Shown here in pieces: positions 1 through 8,721 of a DNA stretch of 64,000 nucleotides. The notes beneath the pieces are model-generated. The model saw only the letters and a program-made list of their open reading frames with translations. It had not been told where the DNA came from and made no database searches. A program made the translations under genes and the position numbers. Source of the stretch: Ensifer adhaerens (GTDB taxonomy: Bacteria; Pseudomonadota; Alphaproteobacteria; Rhizobiales; Rhizobiaceae). Where the stretch lies: contig NZ_CP118610.1 of NCBI RefSeq assembly GCF_028993555.1, forward strand, positions 2,108,001-2,172,000, in the 5' to 3' direction. Within the stretch, counting starts at the first letter, position 1, and each line of letters opens with the position of its first letter.

Positions 1-2
1 GC

Positions 3-536
3 CGCAAGGCCTTTGCCGAAAAGGGCTACGCCGCCGCTTCCATGGATGAACTCACCGCCGATGTCGGCCTGACGCGCGGCGCGCTCTACCATAATTTCGG
101 CGACAAGCGCGGGCTGCTTGCCGCCGTGGTCACCGAAATCGACGGCGAGATGGCTGCGCGCGCCAAGGCGATCGGCGGCGGCAGCAGCGGCGACGCCTGG
201 CAAGGCATGCTTGCCGAAGGGGCCGCCTATATCGAAATGGCGCTCGATCCCGAGGTCCAGCGCATCGTGCTGCTCGATGGACCGGCCGTGCTCGGCGATC
301 CCTCGAAATGGCCGAGCCAGAACAGTTGCCTTCAGGCGACGCAGCGCTCGGTGGAAAAGTTGCTGGAGGAAGGCGTGCTGAAGCCGGTCGACGCAGAGGC
401 AGCCGCCAGGCTCTTGAGCGGTGCAGCACTCAACGCCGCCCTCTGGGTCGCCGCCAGCGACAACCCCAACGATGTGCTGCCAAAGGCGATCGATGCCTTC
501 CAGACCCTGGCGTCGGGCCTGTTGGCGGAACATTGA
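3..536 (+). CDS. TetR-family transcriptional regulator, 5' end missing
   Basis: The reading frame is open to the left edge of the window, so the start lies outside it. The first visible residues (RKAFAEKGYAAASMDELTAD, then GLTRGALYHNFGDKRGLL) are the second half of a TetR N-terminal helix-turn-helix, with the usual recognition helix reading ALYHNFGDK. The remaining 130 or so residues are a helical ligand-binding domain that gives no ligand. Only about a dozen N-terminal residues should be missing. It probably represses a neighbouring gene to the left. It converges on the cyclase gene with only about 20 bases between the stop codons. The internal ATG at 42 is not the true start because the HTH begins upstream. 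Confidence 0.88.
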   Translation, partial: RKAFAEKGYAAASMDELTADVGLTRGALYHNFGDKRGLLAAVVTEIDGEMAARAKAIGGGSSGDAWQGMLAEGAAYIEMALDPEVQRIVLLDGPAVLGDPSKWPSQNSCLQATQRSVEKLLEEGVLKPVDAEAAARLLSGAALNAALWVAASDNPNDVLPKAIDAFQTLASGLLAEH

Positions 537-557
537 AGCCGGCGCACGCCTCTCACG

Positions 558-2462
558 CTATCCCGCCCTTTCCCGAACCAACTCCCAAAGGTCGATCTTT
601 GCTGCGCGCCCCTTCACCTGCACCAGCCCGATCGCGCGGAAATCGAAACGGTCGGCGACCGCCTGATGGACGTCGCCGCTGACGAGGATCGAAGTGTTGT
701 ATTCCTTGTTCAGCCCTTCGAGCCTCGAGGCAACGTTGATGGTGTCGCCCATCGCCGTATATTGCTGGCGCGAGACCGCGCCGATGCTGCCGACGACGGC
801 AGGTCCCGTGTGCAGCCCGAAGCGGGTAAAAAGCTCCGGCCGGCCTGCCTCGCGATTGCTGGCGTTCAGGCGGTCCACACCCGCCTTCATTGCCAGTGCG
901 CAATGACAGCCGTTTTCGACGTGCCTTAAATCCTCGACCGGCGCATTCCAGACGACGAAGATGGAATCGCCGAGATACTGCACCACGGTGCCACCGTGCT
1001 CTTCGGCAATCGCATTCAAAAGCTCGAAATAGGCCGAGAGAATATTGACCACGTCCTCGGGAGAATGCTGTTCCGATATGGTGGTGAAGTCGCGGATGTC
1101 GGTGAAAAGGGCCGTCACCTCCTGCCGCCTGCCCTTGACCACGGCCCCGCCCTCAGGATCGATGATGCGCCGTACCACCTCGCGCGGCACATAGAGTGCG
1201 AACTGCACGATGGCGCGGCGGCTGGCGGCTAGCGCGCCGCCGAGCGTATTGATCTCGGTGATCCAGGAATGCGCCACGCCCTTGCCGGCAAAGTTCAGGT
1301 CGCCGATCCGGCGGGCCTCGTCGGCGAGCCGGTAGAGCTTCTGGCTGACCACCCGTGACAGCATCAGCGAGCCGAGCACGCCGGCCACCAGAAAGCCGGC
1401 GGCAATCACCAGGTTGCGCACGAGCAGCCGGTTGGCCTGCGCTACGAGATCGTCGAGCGGCACGACGATCGCGACCGAGCTTCCCCCGAACAGCCCGTCG
1501 ACACTGACCGGGGCGACCTGCGCCAGATAGCTCTCGCCGCCAAGATCAAGCTCGGCAAGGCCACCATTGGCGTAGCGTGGATCCTTTCGCAGGCGCGCCA
1601 CGGCCTCTACGCCCGGGTCCAGGCTGCCTGTGTCGATGGCGCGACCGCCAGACCATGTCCCGAGGATCCGGCCCATGATCGACGGATCGGAATGGGCAAC
1701 CAGCACATCGCCTTCGCCGATGATGAAGGACCGGGCGCGCGGCGAGATCTCCCGCGGATCGAGCAGCCGGCTGACGGTCTGCAGGTGGATGTTGACGCCG
1801 ACCACCACCGCGTGGTCGTCCTTCATCGGCGCGGCCAAGGCGAGCGTCGGAACCTTGAGCGTTCCCGTGACGAAGGGGCCGACGGAGACCGGCTCGCCGC
1901 TTTGTAGAGCGGTCTGATACCACGGCCGCTGGCGCGGATCGAAGGATGTCGGCTCGGACTTCGGCTCGCCGATCGGCCTTGTCTCGCGGTCCAGGAACTG
2001 AAGGGTCGACAGCGCCTGCGAACCCTGCCTCGGCGTGATCGTCCTGATGGCAAAGTTCGCCTCTGCCGGCGCTGAAAGGCTCTGGCGGACATAATCCCTG
2101 CCGGTATTGATGAGTTGCAGGTAGGAACCATCGGGATAGCCGGCATAGATGCTCGTCGCGTTGGACACGCTGCGCAGCACCTCCAGGAAGAATTGCTGTT
2201 TTTCCGTCAGCTCCGCGGGCGGCGCGGGAATGAGCTGGGGCACCGTCGATGCGAGCCCCACGGCCTCGTGCCCGCCTTCGAGCGCGTTTCTATAGCCCTC
2301 GATCAGCCGGAAGCTCATCTCGCGCATGTGCTTGGCGCCGGCCAGAACCGCCGCATCCCGGCCCTGGCTGAACGCCATCCAGATGATCGGCATCGCCGTG
2401 CTGAGAAGCAGCGCCACGACGAGAACGCTGAGATGCACTCTGAGGGGCCTGGACCACTGCAC
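558..2462 (-). CDS. Membrane adenylate/guanylate cyclase with Cache sensor and HAMP domains
   Basis: Class III nucleotide cyclase with an extracytoplasmic sensor. In order it has a first membrane segment (VHLSVLVVALLLSTAMP), a periplasmic Cache-like region of about 300 residues, a second membrane segment (LVIAAGFLVAGVLGSLML), a HAMP linker, and a C-terminal cyclase domain. The cyclase shows the two metal aspartates (ALFTDIRDFT, YLGDSIFVVWN) and the catalytic Asn/Arg pair (DTINVASRLE). The frame stays open to an ATG at 2558, but that ATG lies inside the terminator hairpin of the next gene. The GTG at 2462, just before the first membrane helix, is a better start; the exact start is uncertain. 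The stimulus is unknown. Product cAMP is more usual than cGMP in rhizobia, but the sequence does not settle it. Confidence 0.87.
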   Translation of the reverse strand: MQWSRPLRVHLSVLVVALLLSTAMPIIWMAFSQGRDAAVLAGAKHMREMSFRLIEGYRNALEGGHEAVGLASTVPQLIPAPPAELTEKQQFFLEVLRSVSNATSIYAGYPDGSYLQLINTGRDYVRQSLSAPAEANFAIRTITPRQGSQALSTLQFLDRETRPIGEPKSEPTSFDPRQRPWYQTALQSGEPVSVGPFVTGTLKVPTLALAAPMKDDHAVVVGVNIHLQTVSRLLDPREISPRARSFIIGEGDVLVAHSDPSIMGRILGTWSGGRAIDTGSLDPGVEAVARLRKDPRYANGGLAELDLGGESYLAQVAPVSVDGLFGGSSVAIVVPLDDLVAQANRLLVRNLVIAAGFLVAGVLGSLMLSRVVSQKLYRLADEARRIGDLNFAGKGVAHSWITEINTLGGALAASRRAIVQFALYVPREVVRRIIDPEGGAVVKGRRQEVTALFTDIRDFTTISEQHSPEDVVNILSAYFELLNAIAEEHGGTVVQYLGDSIFVVWNAPVEDLRHVENGCHCALAMKAGVDRLNASNREAGRPELFTRFGLHTGPAVVGSIGAVSRQQYTAMGDTINVASRLEGLNKEYNTSILVSGDVHQAVADRFDFRAIGLVQVKGRAAKIDLWELVRERAG

Positions 2463-2547
2463 TGGGTATCCCCGACATTCAGACCATATTTCGGAAAACT
2501 TATCACCGGACCCGGCCGGCAGGAATGCGCAATCTTTCAAAGAAATA

Positions 2548-2584
2548 GGCCATTTCATTGAATCGACGAGACAATGAAATGGCC
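2548..2584 (-). terminator. Rho-independent terminator after the deaminase gene
   Basis: Perfect 13-bp stem GGCCATTTCATTG / CAATGAAATGGCC with an 11-base loop. On the minus strand it is followed by a T-rich run (TATTTCTTT). It lies 27 bases after the deaminase stop and closes the permease-deaminase transcript. It covers the distal ATG of the cyclase frame. Confidence 0.85.
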
Positions 2585-2610
2585 AGGGATGGCAGGTGGT
2601 TTCGGCAGGC

Positions 2611-3216
2611 TCAGTTCAGCGGAATGGCGTTACCGTCCTTGCTGTCCTGGTAGGCGGAGGAGAGTTCGTCGTATTTCGCCCGGATGGCATCGGCACGCGC
2701 CTTCAGTTCCTTGCGCTGTCCCTCGGGCAGACCGTCGATCAGCGCATGGATCGACTGGCCCTTCCAGAAGGCGTTGGTGCGGTTGTAGCCGCCCGGCTCC
2801 AGCGTGAAGACCTCCTTGAGGATCTTCAGGTCATGCGGGATGGAGAACGAGTCACGGGAATCCTCGTGGCTGAAGAAGTAGAAGAAATTATCGAAGCCCG
2901 CCCAGGTGATCGCCGACAGGCACATCGAGCACGGCTCATGCGTGGAGAGGAAGATGAGATCACGGCTATCCGGCCGCTCGGTTCCCGTAATCTCGTAGAA
3001 GCGCTTCAGCGTGTGCACTTCGCCGTGCCAGAGCGGATTTTCCGTTTCGTTGTTGGTTTCGACGAGAACGGTCGAAAGATCGGATTTGCGCATCAGCGCG
3101 GCGCCGAAGATCTTGTTGCCGGCGGCAACGCCCTTTTCCGTCGCCGGAATGATGCCGTGCTCCATGGTGCCGAGCAGCGCATCGAGGAGTTGATAAGTGT
3201 CGGTCTCTGTTGTCAT
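2611..3216 (-). CDS. Cytidine/deoxycytidylate-type (nucleobase or nucleoside) deaminase
   Basis: Zinc-dependent deaminase of the CDA fold, 201 residues. The zinc site is visible as WHGEVH (His ligand and catalytic Glu, around residues 64-66) and HEPCSMC (two Cys ligands, around 96 and 99), matching the family pattern H-x-E ... P-C-x-x-C. HGE replaces the more common HAE. The ATG at 3216 is chosen because AAGGAT lies at good spacing upstream; an ATG at 3249 would add 11 residues without a ribosome site. It lies about 110 bases downstream of a nucleobase permease on the same strand, so the pair probably imports and deaminates a purine or pyrimidine such as guanine, cytosine or a derivative. The substrate cannot be read from the sequence. 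Confidence 0.82.
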   Translation of the reverse strand: MTTETDTYQLLDALLGTMEHGIIPATEKGVAAGNKIFGAALMRKSDLSTVLVETNNETENPLWHGEVHTLKRFYEITGTERPDSRDLIFLSTHEPCSMCLSAITWAGFDNFFYFFSHEDSRDSFSIPHDLKILKEVFTLEPGGYNRTNAFWKGQSIHALIDGLPEGQRKELKARADAIRAKYDELSSAYQDSKDGNAIPLN

Positions 3217-3360
3217 TCCCAATATCCTTTTGTTGGGTTTTTCAATCAACGCCAGGAAAAACAGGAAACGGCTCCCTGCCCGGAATGGCGAAACTTCAAA
3301 TCACTTCCGGAAGGAGCCTCAAGCGGCTCCCGCCCGGAACTGCATATTGTTCGAACTGGC

Positions 3361-4872
3361 CTAGTGCGCCTCCGCCGCAATCAACGGCACCTCGGTGCCC
3401 TTGGCATCGTAGAGCTTGCCATTGAGGAAATAGTCGCCGTCGTGAAGCCGAGCGATGTCCTGATAGCGGATCGTGCGTTCCGTTGCAGCCACGAACACCG
3501 ACTGCTGGTCGGAATTGCCTGCCGTGAAGTGGTTGAACAGAAGATTGAGCAGGATCGCCATGACGGCGGCCGACGAGATGCCCGAATGGAAGATCGTTGC
3601 GACCCAGGCCGGGAAGTGCTCGTAGAAGCCGGGAGCTGCAATCGGGATCATGCCGAAGCCGATCGAGGTGGCGACGATCACCAGGTTCATGTTGTTGTTG
3701 TACTCGACCTTGGACAGCGTACGGATGCCGCTGGCTGCCACCGTGCCGAAGAGCACGAGGCCGGCGCCGCCGAGAACCGAGGTCGGGACGGAAGCAACGA
3801 CGCGCCCCATGATCGGCAGAAGCCCGAGCGTCACCAGGAACAGGCCGCCGGTTGCCACCACATAGCGGCTCTTCACGCCCGTCACCGCCACGAGACCCAC
3901 GTTCTGGGCGAATGCGCTCTGGGTGAACGAGCCGACGATCGGCGCGAGAATGCTCGACAGCATGTCGGCGCGAAGCCCGTCGCCGAGCCGGCGCGAGTCC
4001 ACCTTGGTCTCGACGATCTCACCGACGGCGAGAATGTCGGCCGAGGTTTCGACCAGCGTCACCATGATGACGATCAGCATCGAGATGATGGCGGCAAGCT
4101 CGAAGGTCGGGTAACCGAAGTGGAAAATCTTCGGCAGCGCGAAGACCGGGCCGTTGGCGACCTGCGAGAAATCGGTCATGCCGGCGACATAGGCAATGCC
4201 GGTGCCGATCACGATCGAAAGCAGGATCGAGAGCCGCGAGATCGAAGCACTTCCGAGCTTGCTGAGCAGCAACACGATGATCAGCGTGACCGCCGCGAGC
4301 TGGATGTTGGCGGTGCTGCCGAAGTCCGGCGATGCCTTGTTGCCGCCCATGGCCCAGAATGCCGCCACCGGCATCAGCGTGAGGCCGATGGTGGTAATCA
4401 CGATGCCGGTCACGAGCGGCGGGAAGAAGCGGGTGATGCGCGAAAAGATCGGCGTGATCAGAAGGCCGATCAGCGATGCGGCGATGACAGCGCCAAGGAT
4501 CGCCGGAATGCCGCCATTGCCTGAGATCGCGATCATCGTCGCGACACCCGAGAATGAAACACCCTGCACCAGCGGCAGGCGGCTGCCGAAGAAAGGCACA
4601 CCGATCGTCTGCAGGATGGTGGCGAGGCCACCGGCAAAAAGCGATGCCGTGACGAGCAGGCCGACATCGCTGGAATTCAAGCCCGCCGCCTGGCCGAGGA
4701 TCAGGGGAACGGCGACGATGCCGCCATACATGGTCAGGACGTGCTGCAGGCCATAGGCGAGGTTCGCCCCGATGCTCAGCCGTTCGTCTTCGGGATTCTG
4801 GACCGGATTCTGAGCTGAATTCTGGGTATGCGTAGTGTCCTCTGAAATGCTTGCCAAGGGTATCTCCTCCAT
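3361..4872 (-). CDS. NCS2-family nucleobase permease (uracil/xanthine/urate type)
   Basis: Nucleobase:cation symporter-2 protein of about 500 residues with 12-14 hydrophobic segments. Family landmarks include the N-terminal GLQHVLTMYGGIVAVPLILG and the QNVGLVAVTGVKSRYV segment (QNxG motif) in the second half. The motif set fits xanthine/urate transporters (UacT/PbuX-like) about as well as uracil carriers. The first ATG has no clear ribosome site, whereas codons 2-3 read GGAGGAG and are followed by a TTG at 4857. Translation may therefore start at that TTG, shortening the protein by five residues. It lies upstream of the deaminase, probably in the same transcript. Confidence 0.9.
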   Translation of the reverse strand: MEEIPLASISEDTTHTQNSAQNPVQNPEDERLSIGANLAYGLQHVLTMYGGIVAVPLILGQAAGLNSSDVGLLVTASLFAGGLATILQTIGVPFFGSRLPLVQGVSFSGVATMIAISGNGGIPAILGAVIAASLIGLLITPIFSRITRFFPPLVTGIVITTIGLTLMPVAAFWAMGGNKASPDFGSTANIQLAAVTLIIVLLLSKLGSASISRLSILLSIVIGTGIAYVAGMTDFSQVANGPVFALPKIFHFGYPTFELAAIISMLIVIMVTLVETSADILAVGEIVETKVDSRRLGDGLRADMLSSILAPIVGSFTQSAFAQNVGLVAVTGVKSRYVVATGGLFLVTLGLLPIMGRVVASVPTSVLGGAGLVLFGTVAASGIRTLSKVEYNNNMNLVIVATSIGFGMIPIAAPGFYEHFPAWVATIFHSGISSAAVMAILLNLLFNHFTAGNSDQQSVFVAATERTIRYQDIARLHDGDYFLNGKLYDAKGTEVPLIAAEAH

Positions 4873-5172
4873 ACCATTGCGATATGTCCCGTCTCCAGCG
4901 GGACAACCAAAAGGTAGCTGAAGGGCGGCAAATCTCGCTTTCCTAAAAAACGCGAAACACCTTTCAGATTTTGTGCGGGAATGGCGGGAGGGGAAACAAA
5001 CGCCGCAAAGAGCGGTTTTTGCGCGGTTTCGGCGGTCGCAAGCGCAAAACTGCGTTCGACGGGAGCCAATGTGGTGCTCTCAGACGGCAGTTTCAGGAGA
5101 GCAGAGATGCTCGTCCGGCGCAACGGCCCCGCTCGCTCAAAAATCCGACAGATACCAGGTAACGCCCGGCAG
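4873..5172. other. Intergenic region upstream of the permease
   Basis: About 300 bases with no convincing gene. A small hairpin (GTCCCG TCTCCAG CGGGAC) lies just upstream of the permease start. No purine riboswitch or T-box is recognisable. Confidence 0.5.
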
Positions 5173-5511
5173 CTAGAGGCTGCAGCCCGGGTGCTTGTAG
5201 AGATCGGCCTGCGACAGGTCCGGCGGACATGCCGTGGTCCTGCCGCCCTGCTGGCCGCAGGCCGACGGCTTGATCTGCGAGATGGCGGAGTAGTGCCCCT
5301 GCGACACGTGCACCCGCACGCAAACCTTGGTCCCGGCGTTCCACCAGGTATTGTTTCCGCCGACGTCGACATAGCCCCGCGACTGCATCTCGCTTTCCGC
5401 ACCGGGTGCGCGCGCACCGACGAGGTCGGCAATATCGGCCGGCGATTTGGCAAGGGCGGCAGCTGGAAGGGAAATCAGGGCTGCTGCTGTGATCGCTAGT
5501 CTGAACCGCAT
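5173..5511 (-). CDS. Small secreted protein of unknown function
   Basis: 112 residues with a clear Sec signal peptide (MRFRLAITAAALISLPAAALA, cleavage after ALA), then a mature domain of about 90 residues. The mature part has a Gly/Asn/Trp-rich stretch (DVGGNNTWWNAGTKVCVRV) and four cysteines that could form disulphides in the periplasm. The frame runs open to 5664, but the ATG at 5511 is preceded by AGAAGGA at good spacing and starts the signal peptide. No catalytic motif is seen and I do not recognise the family. It stands alone, with no obvious operon partner. Confidence 0.72.
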   Translation of the reverse strand: MRFRLAITAAALISLPAAALAKSPADIADLVGARAPGAESEMQSRGYVDVGGNNTWWNAGTKVCVRVHVSQGHYSAISQIKPSACGQQGGRTTACPPDLSQADLYKHPGCSL

Positions 5512-5769
5512 GGGACGGCGTCCTTCTGAGCAGGACCGGCATCTGAATGCGGCTGTTTTAGCAGAAGATAAGATGAATGGCGAGATGTCTGCCACTTGCG
5601 GCTGCACCGTGCCGGCAAGTGTAGCGACGCAACAGGATGCACCGTCATTCCGCCGGCCAAGCAAGATAGACCCAAAGATGGTACGGCAGCGATCTTCAGA
5701 TCGGCCTCGAGTTCAGCTAAAGAATTTCCGCGGTACTTCGCAAATAACATATTCCAACAGGTTGAAAAC

Positions 5770-6102
5770 ATGAAAAAAATTCACTTCGCCTTCTTGGCGT
5801 CGGCGGTCGTGCTTTGTGCATCGACCACCGCCCATGCCGAGGATCTCGTCTTCACGCTGAAGAACGGCACGAACTCGGTCCTGAACAATTTCTACGCCTC
5901 TCCGACCGGCGTCGACAGCTGGGAAGATGACATCTTCGGCCGTCAGGCTCTCGGCCCCGGCGAGGAGATGGAAATCACCATCGCCGACGGCCGCAGCGTC
6001 TGCCGCTACGATATGCGCTTCGAGTTCCAGGGCGACGATCTCGACACGACGACCGACACCCAGGACCTCTGCGAGATGGGTTCCTATACGATCCATGAGT
6101 GA
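5770..6102 (+). CDS. Small periplasmic protein of unknown function
   Basis: 110 residues. A typical signal peptide (MKKIHFAFLASAVVLCASTT, then AHA) is followed by an acidic mature domain. The start is the ATG before KKIHF; the open frame extends further upstream but would bury the signal peptide. The mature domain looks like a small beta-sandwich (LVFTLKNGTNSVLNNFYASP) and contains two Cys residues (VCRYDMRFEF and DLCEMG). Similar short rhizobial proteins exist as hypotheticals; I do not know the function. A strong terminator follows eight bases after the stop, so it is probably monocistronic. Confidence 0.72.
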   Translation: MKKIHFAFLASAVVLCASTTAHAEDLVFTLKNGTNSVLNNFYASPTGVDSWEDDIFGRQALGPGEEMEITIADGRSVCRYDMRFEFQGDDLDTTTDTQDLCEMGSYTIHE

Positions 6103-6109
6103 ATGATCC

Positions 6110-6137
6110 CGGCGGGAAGCTCGATGGTTTCCCGCCG
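6110..6137 (+). terminator. Terminator hairpin of the small periplasmic gene
   Basis: Nine-base perfect stem CGGCGGGAA / TTCCCGCCG with a 10-base loop, starting eight bases after the stop codon at 6102. There is no long T-tract. Confidence 0.65.
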
Positions 6138-6156
6138 CACGCGCCTCAGGCGGCCA

Positions 6157-6263
6157 CTACAGCGCCGCGCGTCTTATTGGACGCGCAAAGATCGCTGTAG
6201 CACTTTGAATTGCTGCATGTTTTTGTCCTTCAATCGGCTACGGTTAAAGGAACCATGCAGTAG
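6157..6263 (-). repeat. RIME-like 107-bp dispersed repeat, copy A
   Basis: First of three 107-bp copies in the window (others at 29009-29115 and 61892-61998); this one is in the opposite orientation. It contains two palindromes. One has arms around CTACAGCG / CGCTGTAG enclosing GCGCGTC / GACGCGC; the other has arms TGCATG / CATGCA. Length and two-palindrome layout match what is described for the rhizobial RIME1 element, though identity is not confirmed. The remaining bases of the 6103-6454 gap hold only the terminator and nothing else I recognise. Confidence 0.75.
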
Positions 6264-6454
6264 AGCACCACTCGCAAGGCAGGCTTCGGCAAAGGAAGGA
6301 CCTCCAGACTATCGGGGACCAGATACCATTTCCAGTAGCATCGAGCTGCGTCGACACCGTGAAGCCACAGCCCTCCCGGTCGTCAGGCATTCCCGCATGG
6401 CGACCGGAAAGCCCCCCGCTCCCGGGCGGAACCCGGGCGGAAGCTTGGTAGAGT

Positions 6455-7093
6455 TCAGCCAGGAATCGGCGGCAACTCCGGGGCGGTGAGCCCGCGAAAG
6501 GGATCACGCCAGGCTTCGATCTCCTCAAGCTGCTCCGCCCAGCGTTTCAGCGACGGATAGTCCTCGATCGGCAGCCGTGCGGCGTCATTGTAGGGCAGGA
6601 AAGTCGCCATGCGAAAATCGGCAAAGGAGACCGCGTCACCCACCAGCCAGGCGCGACCCGAAAGTTCCGCTTCAAGGATTTTGGCAGCCTTGCGAAATGC
6701 CGTCAGGCCCTCCTCCACCATCTCCTCCTCGCACGGCCCGATGCCGTAGCGAAGCTTCGTGCCCCGCTCCCAGTGCACCGTGTCGCAGGCCCTGACGAAA
6801 TTCTCCTTGCCCCAGCTGATCCAGCGGATCATTTCGGGCTCGTCGTCATCCGTGCGCCAGAAATTGTCGCCGGCACGGCGAGAGAGGAAGCAGGCGATCG
6901 CGTCGGCCTCCCAAAGCGAGCGGCCGGGGCGCTCCAGGATCGGCAGGAGCAGGTTCGGGTTCAGCGGACGAAAGCGCTCCGCCTCACCAAAAGACTGCGG
7001 CGACGCATATTCGAAGACAACCTCGGCCTTCAGGTATCTGGCGACGGCCACCGCCAGGCGAGGATTGGGATTGCGGCTGAAATAGAGCTTCAT
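6455..7093 (-). CDS. Glutathione S-transferase family protein
   Basis: 212 residues in two parts: an N-terminal thioredoxin-like domain (MKLYFSRNPNPRLAVAVARY, and later ERPGRSLWEADAIACFLSRR, the usual glutathione-contact segment with an acidic residue) and a C-terminal all-helical domain with the conserved SFADFRMATFLPY segment. There is no N-terminal catalytic Cys; the early Ser or Tyr could serve. Substrate unknown. It is a single gene between a repeat element and a divergently transcribed small secreted protein. Confidence 0.83.
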   Translation of the reverse strand: MKLYFSRNPNPRLAVAVARYLKAEVVFEYASPQSFGEAERFRPLNPNLLLPILERPGRSLWEADAIACFLSRRAGDNFWRTDDDEPEMIRWISWGKENFVRACDTVHWERGTKLRYGIGPCEEEMVEEGLTAFRKAAKILEAELSGRAWLVGDAVSFADFRMATFLPYNDAARLPIEDYPSLKRWAEQLEEIEAWRDPFRGLTAPELPPIPG

Positions 7094-7321
7094 GGACGAG
7101 CCTCCGTTCGTGACGGTCGCAGGACGAACGAAGAAATCGCGTGCCGACAGGTGAGATGAGAATCACATAAAAACATCACCGCGTGCGCTGGAGGCGGCAT
7201 CGCCCGGTGAACGTCCACATCCGGGTCGCCAGACCCGCGTCTTTCGTGGCGCGAACAATTCCGTTCGGGCTGCGTTCATAAACAGAAGTGTTAGATAGGC
7301 TACCGATTCGGAGGTATGTCC

Positions 7322-7717
7322 ATGAGAAAGTTTGTTACAATCGGCCTGCTGCTCGGGTCCTTGATACCCGGCGCAGCACTGATGCCGGGCCCAGCACTGG
7401 CCCAGGGCGTAGAGCTCTATATCGATGGCGGGGGGCCAAGATATGACGACGGCCGGCGCTACTACGACGACGAGGACTACGGCGACGACTATTATCGCGA
7501 CCGCTCCTATCGCGACCGCCAGTATCGCGATCGCCGCGCCCAGCGCCGCATTTGCACACCGCAACGCGCTTTGGCGATAGCGCGGGCCGAGGGCCTGCAG
7601 AACGCCAGGGTCGGTCGAACCACCAACCAATGGATCGAAATCAGAGGGTCGCATCGTCGGACGATCGTCTTCGGCCTTCAGCCCAATTGCCCGGTCCGCG
7701 GTTACAACAACTGGTAA
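7322..7717 (+). CDS. Small secreted Tyr/Asp/Arg-rich protein
   Basis: 131 residues. Signal peptide (MRKFVTIGLLLGSLIPGAAL... ALAQ), then a low-complexity stretch rich in Tyr, Asp and Arg (RYYDDEDYGDDYYRDRSYRD), and a conserved C-terminal module with two Cys (RICTPQRALAIARAEGLQNA ... LQPNCPV). The C-terminal module is common in short secreted rhizobial proteins of unknown role. The ATG at 7322 is used because GGAGGT sits six bases upstream; the earlier ATG at 7316 would directly abut that site. Confidence 0.78.
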   Translation: MRKFVTIGLLLGSLIPGAALMPGPALAQGVELYIDGGGPRYDDGRRYYDDEDYGDDYYRDRSYRDRQYRDRRAQRRICTPQRALAIARAEGLQNARVGRTTNQWIEIRGSHRRTIVFGLQPNCPVRGYNNW

Positions 7718-7743
7718 AAGGCATTGCGGGATTTTCCGTCGAC

Positions 7744-7768
7744 GGTTGGGGCGATCTTCGCCCCAACC
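7744..7768 (+). terminator. Terminator hairpin after the secreted protein gene
   Basis: Perfect 11-bp stem GGTTGGGGCGA / TCGCCCCAACC with a three-base loop, 26 bases after the stop at 7717. Confidence 0.7.
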
Positions 7769-7912
7769 CCGGCAGATGGGCCCATCTCGGGCCTCTCCCC
7801 CAAATGAGAACGCCCCCCGCTGAGAACGGCGGGTTCGGCCGGCACGGTGAACCTCGTCGTGCAAGCAGCAAGAGGATCGCAGCGGCTGGAGCCGCTGCTT
7901 CTCCCTGTGCAA

Positions 7913-8250
7913 TCAAACCGCAAGGTGCTGATCTAAAAAGCCTTTCAGCCTTTCGAACGGGGTGAGGTCTACGCGATCGTGGAGATCCACGTGACCGGCG
8001 CCCTTCACCCAGACCAGTTCCTTGGGCTCTGCCGCCCGCCTGTAGGCGTCCTCGCTGAACTCGCGGGAATGCGCCTGATCACCGGATATGAACAGCATCG
8101 GCCGCGGAGAGATCGTCTCGATGTCGTTGAACGGGTAGAAGTTCATGAACCTCATCCTGACTTTCATCGTCGCAGGCTCCCAGCTCCCCGGCTCATCGCC
8201 TTTCTGCGCCCTTGCAAGAGACGGGATACAGGCGTCGAGGAACGTTTTGA
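7913..8250 (-). pseudogene. C-terminal remnant of an alpha/beta hydrolase
   Basis: The minus-strand frame encodes the last 110 or so residues of a YcjY-like alpha/beta hydrolase. They include the acid and His of the triad (MLFISGDQAHSRE and VKGAGHVDL). The N-terminal half with the GxSxG nucleophile is absent. The frame stays open to 8410, but upstream of about 8250 it is only the antisense of a LysR gene, so the extra residues are chimeric nonsense. No promoter or original start remains. It lies head-to-head with the LysR remnant, as expected if one deletion removed the shared promoter region and both 5' ends. Confidence 0.8.
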
Positions 8251-8713
8251 CGCCGGCGTACGCCTGGGCGAAAGCCTGGACAACGATATGATCGCAGTCC
8301 GGATCGGACCGGACTGGCGGCTGGTGGCCGTCGGATCGCGCGAATACTTCGCCCGACACCCGGCACCCAAGACGCCGCAGGAACTGGCCGGGCACAATTG
8401 CATCAACCATCGCCAGGCTGGTTCCGGCGGCCTTTACGCCTGGGAGTTCGCCAAGGACGACCGCGAGCTTCGGGTTCGCGTCGAGGGACAGCTCACCTTC
8501 AACACCTCCTATGCCATGGTCGATGCCGCCATTGCCGGTTACGGCATCGCCTACGTGCCGGAGGATTTGGTGACGGCAGAGATACGCTCGGGAAGCCTGG
8601 TGCAGGTGCTCGAGGACTGGTCACCCAGCTTTGCAGGCTACTATCTCCATTACCCGAGCCGGCGGCAGAACTCGCCTGCCTTCAAGATCGTGGTCGACGC
8701 GCTTCGCTTTTGA
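8243..8713 (+). pseudogene. C-terminal remnant of a LysR-family regulator
   Basis: From RFDAGVRLGESLDNDMIAVR onward the frame reads as the second half of a LysR substrate-binding domain, ending normally at 8713. Landmarks are AVGSREYFARHPAPKTPQEL, the GLYAWEF strand and AAIAGYGIAYVPEDLV. The DNA-binding HTH and the first part of the sensor domain are missing. The open frame back to 7979 is antisense of the hydrolase remnant and not LysR-like. It is therefore not a functional regulator. Confidence 0.82.
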
Positions 8714-8721
8714 GCTAAAGT

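Noticed and set aside
4873..5172. Purine riboswitch before the nucleobase permease
   Set aside because: No conserved three-way junction or loop sequences; only a short hairpin is present.
7979..8242. N-terminal part of the open frame leading into the LysR remnant
   Set aside because: It is antisense to the hydrolase remnant and lacks any HTH, so it is not part of a real LysR protein.
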